Source of the DNA: Oscarella lobularis
Lineage: Eukaryota; Porifera; Homoscleromorpha; Homosclerophorida; Oscarellidae
Length of the DNA stretch: 64,000 bases
Reading direction: 5' to 3'
NCBI RefSeq assembly: GCF_947507565.1
Contig: NC_089184.1
Coordinates: 1,488,001 to 1,552,000 of the forward strand
In this document: positions 1 through 9,458 of the stretch, one piece after another
Layout of the letters: each line of letters opens with the position of its first letter
Numbering within the stretch: the first letter of the stretch is position 1
The notes under the pieces: generated by a model
The model's input: only the letters and a program-made list of their open reading frames with translations
What the model was told of the DNA's origin: nothing
Databases searched by the model: none
Program-made: the position numbers and the translations under genes

Positions 1-114
1 CAACCGCGACACAAATATTCCAAACCTCCGTGCTGTCGTCGAGGGGGCTTGGCCGGTCTTTCGCGTTTTCCGATCGACGAAGATCGCGTTGGAGCGGGAG
101 GCGGCGCGTCGTCT

Positions 115-146
<32 letters not shown>

Positions 147-1519
147 TCCGTCCTCACTCTCAATGGGAAGTACAATTTTAGGAATGGGTGCCAAGGCGGA
201 TGGAGACGCCCGCGCACTCGACGGCAAATCTCTTGCAGATCCGATCGTCGTTCGTCGACGTCGACGACGCTGCTCCTTGCAATGGAGCGCGCATTTTTCG
301 AGCCATCGATAGTGATCGACGGCCAACGTGCCGCCGAGATCGACGGGAAGGGATTCCGGCGAAATGAGTGAGAGCAAACGGGATCGACTGACGGGAGCGA
401 TCTGAAACGGGGGGGGGGGACGAGACTATTATGAAAAGGTTCCTAGGAGTCTGATCCCCCATTTACCCGTTCTCGCATCTTCTGCTTCATAAATAAGCGT
501 ACGACGGCCAGCGCTGACTTGAACCACCACGGCGCGTCAATGACGTAGAGTTGCTTGAGACGCGCGGGATATCCCTCCTATGAGAGATGACGTTGCGTGA
601 CTGACGAATACCACGTGACCAAACGTTCGGTCTCACCTGCAGGAGACTAATGATAGCGGTCGCGAGTTTTCGGTCGAAATTAGAGTAGCCAGCCCCGTGC
701 ATGTTAATAAGTAGAACTACACCGTCGCGTCTCGTTTGCATACTAGAACAAGAACAGTGTTACTCCCTCACGTTTTTTCTCTCTCTCGTCCCCTCCCCCT
801 TTTCACCTTTCTAATATCGTATCCAAGTGCACTGTTAGGGCTTTTATGGTCGTTATGTGCTGAACGGAGCTTGGATGGTGTTGGCTCATCGTGATCAGGA
901 TCAGCTGAGCGCCGTTTCGATCTCTCGCGTTCTGCAAGGGGGATGTGACGTGGGCGGGGAGGAGAAAGAGCGGGAATTTTATTCATTCATTTATTCACTG
1001 ACGCGAGACTTTTCTTTCTTTACCAATACAGTCAATTTGCCGCTAGCCAGCTCGGCGCGAACCGGATCCCGTTCTGGATCGATCATGTCAAGTCCGTAAC
1101 GATCGCGAAGTACCTATAACACGCCCACTCACACACGCAGAAACGAGAACTGGAACGGGTAATCCGCGATTCCCGGGGTGGGGTGTGCGCCCTCAATGTA
1201 TCTACTTCCGGTTCCCGACTTTTCTCCGTACATGCTTTATTCCTACGGTACTGTATGGCCTTACCATGTGATTCTTCACGAGCTGGATCGCTCGGTTCAC
1301 GTCGAACTTGCGAGCCATTAGGAATTTAAGTGCTTCGTCGCGCTCTCCGATCCATTCCGGCAGCGTTTTGTCGCTAGCCGATGCATCGACGAATTGAGCC
1401 AGTGCCTAGTAGAGGGGTCTCGCTTCACTGAAACTCTAGCAGTTCACTTAGGACATCATTCTCACTCTTTCCTCGTCGACGGTCAGCTCAGGAGGAGGAT
1501 CTTTCGAGGTGCTTTCCAT
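1..1519 (-). CDS. PTPN9: PTPN9 (MEG2)-like CRAL-TRIO tyrosine phosphatase, N-terminal part (3' end outside window)
   Basis: Seven exons read on the minus strand: 1466-1519, 1265-1405, 1024-1113, 807-931, 637-742, 467-577 and 401 down past position 1; phases agree at every junction. The start ATG at 1517-1519 was chosen because the next residues (PPPELTVDEER) resemble the human PTPN9 N-terminus (APELTPEEEQ); an in-frame upstream extension to 1711 exists but looks like 5' UTR. The CRAL-TRIO N-lobe shows ALKFLMARKFDVNRAIQL, then VRAELASGKLTVL, HHPSSVQHI, a GVVLLINMHG strand, and GYPARLKQLYVIDAPWWF followed by ESLPVDLGGTL, the end of the lipid-binding fold. In the family this domain binds phosphoinositides and phosphatidylserine and directs the phosphatase to secretory vesicles. 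The phosphatase domain should lie left of position 1, so PTPN9 rather than another SEC14-like protein is inferred from the lipid-domain match. The last visible exon carries an Arg run and a poly-Gly linker (GCC repeats at 113-150). Confidence 0.82.
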
Positions 1520-1858
1520 CGGAATCTCTCGCTTTAGCGCACGCGATTCGTCGCCACTCGCCAACTCGCCGCCGCTTTTACTACCGGCCAGGAACAACCA
1601 AGAACAGCTGCCAAGAACTGCTAAATCTTCGTTTGTAGTCTCGGGAGCTCGAAGTCGGTCGGTTACTGGCCTCTTAGGATCGCGCATGCGAACTCTAAAG
1701 ATACAAACCATATGTCTATAAATAGTGTCAACATACCCTTGTCGTTCATTTGGCGTCTATAGAAAAGATCATCTGCACTGCACGCTTTCGCTGAAGAATG
1801 TGTCAACATTTAATGAATCAGTTTCGTCGCTTCAATATTTCCCAAGCTAGAAACTTAG
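1520..1858. other. intergenic, SEC24 3' end to PTPN9-like 5' end
   Basis: These 339 bases separate the SEC24 stop from the PTPN9-like start, both genes being on the minus strand. The half next to PTPN9 (to 1711) is open in frame with the first exon and is probably 5' UTR or promoter. I see no TATA box or other recognisable motif. Confidence 0.5.
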
Positions 1859-4800
1859 CTAATTTAGCAGTTCTCTGATTTCCCTGTGAAGATGGCACAA
1901 ATAGTCAACATAAGATGGGCTGCCATCTGTGCCCTTATCCTCCACCAAAAATCCTCTGAACCATCCTTCAAGTTTATCCTTCTGCTTGATCACCATTATC
2001 TAAAAGTAGCCACGTAATAGTGTGGTACGGTAAACTTCTGGCTGTCGAAGAACAAACCTTCATAGCTGTCTGCCTCTGTTTTCTGACTCTGTCAATGATA
2101 CCACGAATCTGGTGCGATAGGGGATTGCCAAGAGATGGCAAAGTCGTCTAAAAGAGAATAGGAATGAAGTAAGCAAAAAAGGTAGTGCCAGTCTCCGCGT
2201 CTACCAATTTCTCAGCTTCTAAATGATGAAAAGAAGGAGCTCCAAAAACTTGCTGCAAAAACTCGGCTCGAACATCTTGGCCCACCCAGATAAAGGCATT
2301 GATTCCATTTTCTAATAAATATGCTACCAATCGCCAAAATTTCGCGAGACACTTACAACCTACCCAGCAGATAGACCCCTTGACTTCGCAAAAACATATA
2401 CGAGCAACGAAGAAGGCGCGGCAAGTCCGCTTGATTCGGTTCAACGTCGTGCTAAGAAAAGAAAACACTCAAACACTTGAACTCCAACCCACCCTGTTCT
2501 ATTTCCTTACCAAGGGAAACAGCCTAGGATACAGGAGAGCCAAGCAAGAAGCCAAATTAGACGAGGATATGAGTTGCATAAGCCACGACTTCATGTCGAC
2601 ACTCATGTCACCAGCTGCAAAGATTCAATTGACGGTCGCACAATTATCTAAGCGAGTCCCACATCGACTTCTTACCTCCACGCAAAGCTTCGTGTTTCAA
2701 GAGGCAGTTGGCGTAGAGAGGCAGCAATTTCATGCACTCAGGAAGAATCAACTAGATGTGCAAAAGAGAGAAAAAGATCGGTTCATAGAAATCGCATCGT
2801 TCGCGTCTCCAGACTTGGCCAGCGTTCGATGGCGCGGCGCAATGCTTGCGATAGCAAGCCAATATTTCGGCGCACTGATCCGTGAGGCGTTCGCGAATTG
2901 TCTTGTAAGGAGTGGAGAGCATTAGGTGAACAGCTGAAACGAAAGCGAGATAACGAAGAGAATCGTAAATGCAGAAACTCCAACCTTTCTTTGCAAAGAA
3001 ATTAAGGAGAGAGTGAATTTCCGCGTTGCGATACAGATCCGCTAATTGAGGAGAGCAGGACAGAGATAGATTATGAACGCGAATTCGCCTCTGTCCCGAC
3101 AACGACGTGTACAGCATAGCGGCCTAAGAAAACGAGGGTCGTAGTGCACCGCCACGAACAAAAGCAGGGAATTGGTCTACCTGAATGTAGGCCCCGTCTT
3201 TTTCGTCCAGTTTGTCGTCGTGTTTAATGTCAACAGCGATAGACTAGGATTGCCACTATCTCGTTTCAATTTCTATTCATTGACTTGGCTTACCGTGCGA
3301 GGATCGACGGCTGCTAATTGGATATCCGTACTATTATTCATGAAGAAACTTCCGAAGACGTCAACGGCTCGTATGCCTAAAAGAAAAAAAAAACGTGAGA
3401 GACATACAATGCGTTCAAAAGTTTTAGGCTCGACTATCACGACATCTGGGAAACGCTCATGTAGTGTAATGGGTGAGGGATCTCATCGCGGTTGCCTTCT
3501 CGGCTAGTTCTACTCTATAGATGCAGTTCAAAATCATCTAGAAATGAGCTACGCTGTTAGATAAGAGGTTATTACGTCAAATTAGTACAGTGTGAGCGAA
3601 ACTTGAACTGAGGCCCCCTTCCGCGCCTACGAGACCGTTAAACGTTCAAAAAACGCGCCTCCTTCGCGTAGAATACTTTTAAAAATTAAAAAAACATTAC
3701 GACACATGATACAAACCACACGGAAGACGGTGCTATGGAGGTTTATCCCTATCAGAGGTGCCTCACAGGCGCAGCGGAGAGAGTGGACGTAGGAAGGCCG
3801 AAGCCCTTGTCAAGTGAGGACATTGACCAGCCACCGGGCTTGATGGTCACACCTTGGGGAGAGTTGCCTGCTCCCTTCTATCCTAGCCACAATCTCTTGC
3901 TCCTGCTACTGATAAGTACATGTAAATGCTGGGTATTTATATAGGAACCCCTACAGGGCTACCACGACTGCAGCTATTCATCACCAAAACGCGTGCCGTT
4001 TGAATCGAGAACTATGCCAATCGGCTTCAAATGCAATTTTGACCGCGATGTTGAAATCGGTTTTGTTCCAAATCAATTGAAAAACGAGAAAAGACGACGA
4101 CTAACGCCTGCTACGTACGTAAGACACGCCCTGTCACGCTACATTGAGGCAACCGTGACGCAGTACGCGCGATCGCTGCGAAATGCGTTATACGCGAAGT
4201 AGAAGCGAGAAATCGGCTGCGAAGTACATTGTGAGTCTATTCTAAAGACATTCAGTCGCTATTTGAACGCGAAAAGCGATCGGATAGGCAGCGACGGCAA
4301 TACGCTTGGTCAGCAAAATCATCAAAGGTGTTATATGCCGGCTCAATGGCACCGAACGTGCGCTACACTTAGTACTTGACGTGATCAAACAAACACAGCT
4401 AAGATTTTTACGGAATACTGGCGCGCCGGGCGGCGCGCCGTGTGTGCTAGGGTCTCGTCCACATATCTACCGGGGAGAGTGCGAGCAAGAGCAGGAATGC
4501 AGTAACTTCTCCGGCGGCAATCATCGCGAGAAGAAGTTGCTCTATACATACCTGGGCTGCAGCGAACTCTCACAACAGCGTCGAAAGCGACAGGCTCTTG
4601 CAAACGATACGTGAGATCTTCAACAAAACGATCACCATCCACAGCAGCCTGAAAATGAAGAGTTCATAGTCAAAATGAAAGCCACACTACTTTTTCTTAC
4701 TCGAAAATAGTTGTACTTGTAGAGTCGGCCTCCCGTAGTGGACGTCAACGTCCCAATTGTCGCGATATCCATATAGCAATTGGGAAAGAGAAATAAATCT

Positions 4801-7467
4801 ACAGACACGCCCGCTCCGACACACTCTTCGGCCACTTTTCTGTAGTACGGCGACTGATGAGCGTACTGAGTCTAGAGAAAAAGCCTTGCTCCCTTTTTTC
4901 GGCGATGCATGCACACTCATTAGACCTTTTCCTTGTCCGTTCCAAGCAGCTTTTTCTCTTCTCTGTTTTTGAGCTTTCCGGGACCCTCGTACGACGGAAA
5001 AGCCGAGTGAAAAACAAAGAGCTTTCCAGGACGGCCAGCAGCCTAGATAGAAAAAAATACCCAAACTATTAATCAAAAATTCTCGGCGAGTTTCACTTTG
5101 AGAGCTTCGAATCCCGCTCGAACTGCGGGACCAAGCACAGATTCCGTCTCCGTAGAATTGGCGTACATTTCCGGAAGCTGCTGGAGCAAGCTACCGTAGT
5201 TGTAATTAATTTAAAACGATTACGTTTGAATTGAAAATACTAGATGTACCTTTCTATAACCGTTCTTGCTTCTTCGACGTTCACCGTGAATCCTTCCAAC
5301 AGAGGCATAAAGACGTCTTCTATGTCAGAGAGAATCAACATCTGAGGTTGTGCTAGAGAAGCCTAGTAAACAGACACGTGGATTTCACAAATGGATATGA
5401 TAGCTCAATTGGCTCGGCCTCTACCTTGACGTTGTAGAAATGAATAGCTTTGCTATACGTGATAAATCCGACTTGAATAGTCGACGCGTCTTGGCCTTCC
5501 TCCTTGGGCAAATCGTTCAGAAGCGTCATCATCGTCGAAGCCCACAACGATAATAGGCCTGATCGAACGCTATTGTAACTGACGTCAATCAGAAACAAAT
5601 AAGCGGGAGGAAGCGGCATTTTCTTCTCCTAATCCACGCGGAATAAATCATTCAAAAGAAATGGTGACTGAGACTGACTGACTTTGCAATACTCCTCTGT
5701 AGCAACAAACTCAACTGAACCGTAGCAAAGCTCCGGCCTTTCCAGCAGATCTGCTCTCCGTCCTTGATGATCCAAGTGACAGAAATACTCGGGCGGCACT
5801 AGTACGCATTATCAATGAGTTGCAGTTACTTCAATACTGTCATGACAAAAATGCCGTACCTTCATTTGTGAAGCCATCAAATCGATCTACGTACTGTCTA
5901 CCCCCGTCGACAAACTGCACGAACGGATTGATGTAGGCGCGGCCTCGTCGAGATCGTATCGGACCATTGGGACCGTGATCCACGAGACGGATCGTTTTCT
6001 AAAACACCGTGCGTGACACTTGGCCAAATGAAAGAGGGAACTACGCGTCATTGATACTTCGTCATCTGGAACGGTCGCGAACGGTTGAATCACAACGGCA
6101 AAAGGAATTTTGCTGATGTTCAATTGATCGTTAGAACAGGGAGCCACGTAAAGCGTCGGACGCATGAATCTTGGACTGCAATTGCCTTTACCAGCACGAT
6201 CACATAGGCTCATTAGAAATTCCAACATTTCCAGACTGCTTACCGTTGTCGACAACTTTGTAATTCGTTGTTATCAGCGGTGGCAGCGTTCGGTCGTTCG
6301 TCACGTACGGTAGCGATCCGCGGTTTTCAGCATCGGCCTCGTAGTAAGCGATCTAGAGAGAGAACGAGGACGTTTTCTTATATCCCATTCATAGGTATTT
6401 GGACTCTATATATACAGCGCTGGGCATGTTTTCCAAGCTTGGCGTCGCCGCTTGCGGTTGCTGAAACGCCCTCGGAGAGGCCGGCGAAGGAGGCCCTCCC
6501 ATTCCTGGTCCAGCCATTGGCATTCCCGGACCTCCTGGCCGCTGCATTTGCTGCGGGGGTTGACGGTTTCCTGGATTCATCATACCCGGCCCCATTGGCA
6601 TAGATCCCGGGCCAGGTCTTTCTTGAGACAGTTGACGTCCTGGAGCAAACTGCGGCGGTCCAGCAAGTCCCGCTTGAGGAAAACTGGAAACAGGAGGACC
6701 AGAATATCTTTGAGTAGGAGGAGGAGGCTGTCCTATTGTAGACGTAGGAGGAACGTTTGGATTCGGAGGCATTGGGCCAGTAGGAGGAAATTGAGTCTGT
6801 TGTTGCTGTCCAGGAAATTGAGTCGGAGGTGGTTGCTGCTGATAGTGACCGGGATAAGAAGGCTGCAATGGTCTTTGAGGAGGCTGGTTCTGTTGTTGTG
6901 CTAGTGGTGGTGGCGGTCCTGGATACTGTTTCTGCTGTTGAGGATAAGTCGTTCGTGGCTGCGACAATCCCTCGCCAGTTGGCATCATCTATCAGTACTG
7001 TACCTCAAACTAATCTTCACCTACACTCGCATTCTTCATACCAGTTGGCCACCACCCGGTGGGACTTGCTGCTGACTGATTCTCATCTGCCCCATTGAGG
7101 CCGTTGCCTGCACAATCATGTCAAATTCAACAGAAAAAATCTCTTATTTTTGTTGTATCTACTGTACCTCGTTCATTCCCTGCTGATGTTGACTGAATTC
7201 CTGCGGTGGTCCTTGTTGATAGGGTCCCGGGCCTTGACTCTCGTACCTTTGTACGGGAGCCGGCGGTGGAGGACCCGTTTGCTGCTGATAGGGGACCGAT
7301 TGGGGTCCGGGAGGCCTATACGCCGGAACTTGGGTCGGAGGCCCACGTCCGTAGAATTCTTGGGCTGCTTTGGGGCCAGAAGGAGGTGCTATAGCACTCG
7401 GTGGTCCGCCGTAGCCCGGTTGAGGCGGCTGGGTCGGATTCCATGGCTGTCTTTGGCCGTTGTACAT
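1859..7467 (-). CDS. SEC24: SEC24-type COPII coat cargo adaptor (SEC24C/D subgroup)
   Basis: Multi-exon gene starting at ATG 7465-7467 ([11 protein letters not shown]) and ending at the TAG at 1859-1861. Order: a long Pro/Gln/Gly-rich N-terminal region (exons 7168-7467, about 7030-7110 and about 6440-6990); the linker [11 protein letters not shown]; a zinc-finger-like segment (about 5862-5980); the vWA-like trunk with [14 protein letters not shown] and [17 protein letters not shown] (about 5400-5620); [73 protein letters not shown]; a gelsolin-like domain ([20 protein letters not shown]); and the C-terminal [21 protein letters not shown]24 pairs with SEC23 on SAR1-GTP membranes and selects cargo at ER exit sites; the long Pro-rich N-terminus and the [16 protein letters not shown] end match SEC24C/D best. 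Oddities: the four zinc-ligand cysteines appear to be replaced, and one intron (3377-4551) is 1,175 bp because it holds an interspersed repeat. It is divergent from SIAE. Confidence 0.94.
3608..4372. repeat. interspersed repeat, copy 1, in a SEC24 intron
   Basis: About 765 bp that align almost base for base with 33829-34706, apart from a 111-bp segment absent here after the run TTGGGG near 3860. It sits inside the unusually long SEC24 intron (3377-4551), plus-strand reading opposite to the gene. No terminal inverted repeats, target-site duplication, poly-A tail or tRNA-like A/B boxes were recognised, so the class is unknown. A 69-codon ORF (3993-4202) is open in both copies, but of eight base differences between them five change the amino acid, which argues against strong protein-level constraint. 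Confidence 0.85.
4420..4439. repeat. GC-only inverted repeat (hairpin) in the long SEC24 intron
   Basis: Two copies of the palindrome GGCGCGCC separated by GGGC. It can form a very stable stem and lies between the end of the interspersed repeat and the SEC24 exon that ends at 4552. It is not present at the matching place beside copy 2, so it is probably not part of the repeat. No function assigned. Confidence 0.6.
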
Positions 7468-7758
7468 GTCAATGAAAGACCCTAAAGGGGGTCTCCGTCA
7501 CGGTACTTTAGATACGCACTCGTTTCTACGCGTACGTAGAACTCGACAGCTTGGCGACGCGAAAGAGAACGTGTAAGAACACTTCGAGGAGACAGCACTG
7601 TGAGAAACGATGTAGCGCACTTTATTCGTGCCACGTTTCCCTGCAGTACGGGAACTGATCTACACGTTTCCAATGGTGACGAGACCCTCTGCAGACTGCA
7701 TTTCCGTGTTTTCTTGCGCATGGCAAATTTATTGTGGGTGGAGCTCGAGACGTGCAAA
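7468..7758. promoter_or_regulatory. divergent intergenic region, SEC24 / SIAE
   Basis: These 291 bases lie between the divergent start codons of SEC24 (minus) and SIAE (plus), so both promoters and 5' leaders must be here or nearby. The part from 7600 is open in frame with SIAE but precedes the signal peptide and is probably 5' UTR. No core-promoter motif was recognised. Confidence 0.45.
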
Positions 7759-9360
7759 ATGAAATGCTCCTGGAGCATTTTCTTGCTTTTGGCTCTATTG
7801 CAGCAAACTTTCCTCTGCAGAGCCGACATAACAATGAGCTCAATTTTCTCCAACGGAGCAATTCTCCAAACGACGGATGACGACGGCCACGCGCCGGTCA
7901 TCTTCGGTACGGCCAACTCTGAAGCCACGATGATCATCACAGTCTCCGGTGGCAAAGGAAACGTGTTCAAACAAACCTTCCACGCCGACGGCCAAGGCCA
8001 GTGGAACTGGTACGTTTCTCTCCCAAACACGTCCAGTGCCAAACCGGGTCCATACTCTATCGGCATCGAGGAATACACTGCAAACGGTACCATTTACATT
8101 GATTCGGCGGGATTCGGCGACGTCTACTTTGGCGACGTTTACTTTTGCAGCGGTCAATCCAACATGGTATACAACGTTAAAGGAACGACGAACGCAGCCG
8201 AAGAACTCGCTCGAGCCAATTATACAAACGTGCGACTCTTCAAAGCGCCAGGCACGAGAGTTTCTCTTCTCGACAACGCAGACACTGCCGGCAGCTCTCC
8301 GTGGATGCCATGCAACAACGAAACGGTGGCTTCTTTTTCGGCAGTCTGCTATTTGGCCGCCGAAAATATCATGAAGATGCACACAAAAGACAGATACATC
8401 GGTCTCATTGAATCGGCGGTCGGTGGCACGGGAGTCCAATTGTGGGCGACAAACAAAACAGATCACACGTGTGGGCAATCGTCGTCGCAATTGTCTTCGA
8501 ATTACAAGCCGGCTTCACTTTACGAAACCATGATTCTTCCCTATTTACCGTACACCGTTCGAGCCGCTATCTGGTATCAAGGCGAGGCGAATGCCGACGA
8601 GTGCTGCCCCATTGGTCGATCCGACTACACGTGCTATCTGGAGCACATGATGCGCGATTGGCGCGCCGTGTGGGGCTACGACGTACCGTTCGTTGTCATT
8701 CAGCTTCACACGTGGGGATACCTGCCTTGCGATGCCGAAACGCCGGTCATCAGTCAGCCCCAGGCGGGAATACGGCTCGCCGAGTGGGACGTCTGGAGAC
8801 AGAATTCAAACGACACGTTTCTCGTCACGGCTGCAGATCAAGGAGGCTCGCTTCATCCGCCGTATAAATCCGAAGTCGCTCGGCGCGTGGCCTTGGCTTT
8901 GATTGCCAACGTATTCAAACAGAACGTTACTTGGTTGGGTCCGAGTATTGTCAACGGAACGGCGAATCATACGACGTCGACGAACGGCAAACGACAGTTC
9001 GAAGTCGATCTGATCTTGAAAAACGGCGAAGGACTAAAGCTCGTCAAAACCAGAGCGTGCAACGGAACAAAGCCGGATACGTGCACGAGATACTGCTGCA
9101 ATAACGGTGCTCCCGGTCTCTTCATTCTCGAGGGCTACGATTGGTCGTCGACTTACAGCGCTCACATGTATAATCTCGCCGTGACGAGCGTTGCAGACAA
9201 TCGTCTTCATCTGTCCATGTTGACGAATGACACGTATGACGGAAAGGCTCACCTTGCGCGCCTCCTCTATGCCGTCGGTTCGCAGCCGACTTGTTCTGTT
9301 GTTAACGGCGACGGCATAGCTATGGCAACACAAGGACCAATTTATCTGGCTCTCCGTTAA
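7759..9360 (+). CDS. SIAE: sialate O-acetylesterase (secreted or lysosomal)
   Basis: Single-exon ORF of 533 residues from ATG 7759, close to the usual length of about 520. The start was chosen over the upstream in-frame ATG at 7600 because it is followed at once by a good signal peptide (MKCSWSIFLLLALLQQTFLC). The enzyme removes O-acetyl groups from sialic acids. SGNH/SASA hydrolase landmarks: the nucleophile block CSGQSNM, the IWYQGEANA block, and a C-terminal DQGGSLHPPYKSEVARR containing the catalytic-type His. Many N-x-S/T sites fit a glycosylated secreted or lysosomal protein. Just before the nucleophile block, GDVYF occurs twice in tandem (8116-8145). An intronless gene among intron-rich neighbours is unusual here and might reflect retroposition or transfer, but codon use and flanks look ordinary. 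The GH27 gene starts only 98 bp downstream on the same strand. Confidence 0.93.
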   Translation: MKCSWSIFLLLALLQQTFLCRADITMSSIFSNGAILQTTDDDGHAPVIFGTANSEATMIITVSGGKGNVFKQTFHADGQGQWNWYVSLPNTSSAKPGPYSIGIEEYTANGTIYIDSAGFGDVYFGDVYFCSGQSNMVYNVKGTTNAAEELARANYTNVRLFKAPGTRVSLLDNADTAGSSPWMPCNNETVASFSAVCYLAAENIMKMHTKDRYIGLIESAVGGTGVQLWATNKTDHTCGQSSSQLSSNYKPASLYETMILPYLPYTVRAAIWYQGEANADECCPIGRSDYTCYLEHMMRDWRAVWGYDVPFVVIQLHTWGYLPCDAETPVISQPQAGIRLAEWDVWRQNSNDTFLVTAADQGGSLHPPYKSEVARRVALALIANVFKQNVTWLGPSIVNGTANHTTSTNGKRQFEVDLILKNGEGLKLVKTRACNGTKPDTCTRYCCNNGAPGLFILEGYDWSSTYSAHMYNLAVTSVADNRLHLSMLTNDTYDGKAHLARLLYAVGSQPTCSVVNGDGIAMATQGPIYLALR

Positions 9361-9458
9361 ACTTGAACTTCGTAACTGTCTACCTCTGACCTCGGGCTGC
9401 TTCCGGGAGGTGTGCATAGCACGACAATCACGTGGTAGTGCATTGTTTCGCTGCATAA

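Noticed and set aside
30-371. Plus-strand ORFs at the left edge with Ala, Pro or Arg runs
   Set aside because: They are antisense to the last visible PTPN9-like exon and its GCC repeat.
6452-6904. 150-codon Arg/Leu-rich plus-strand ORF
   Set aside because: Shadow of the SEC24 Pro/Gln-rich exon on the other strand.
7840-8490. 216-codon minus-strand ORF
   Set aside because: Antisense of the SIAE coding exon, which has clear catalytic motifs on the plus strand.
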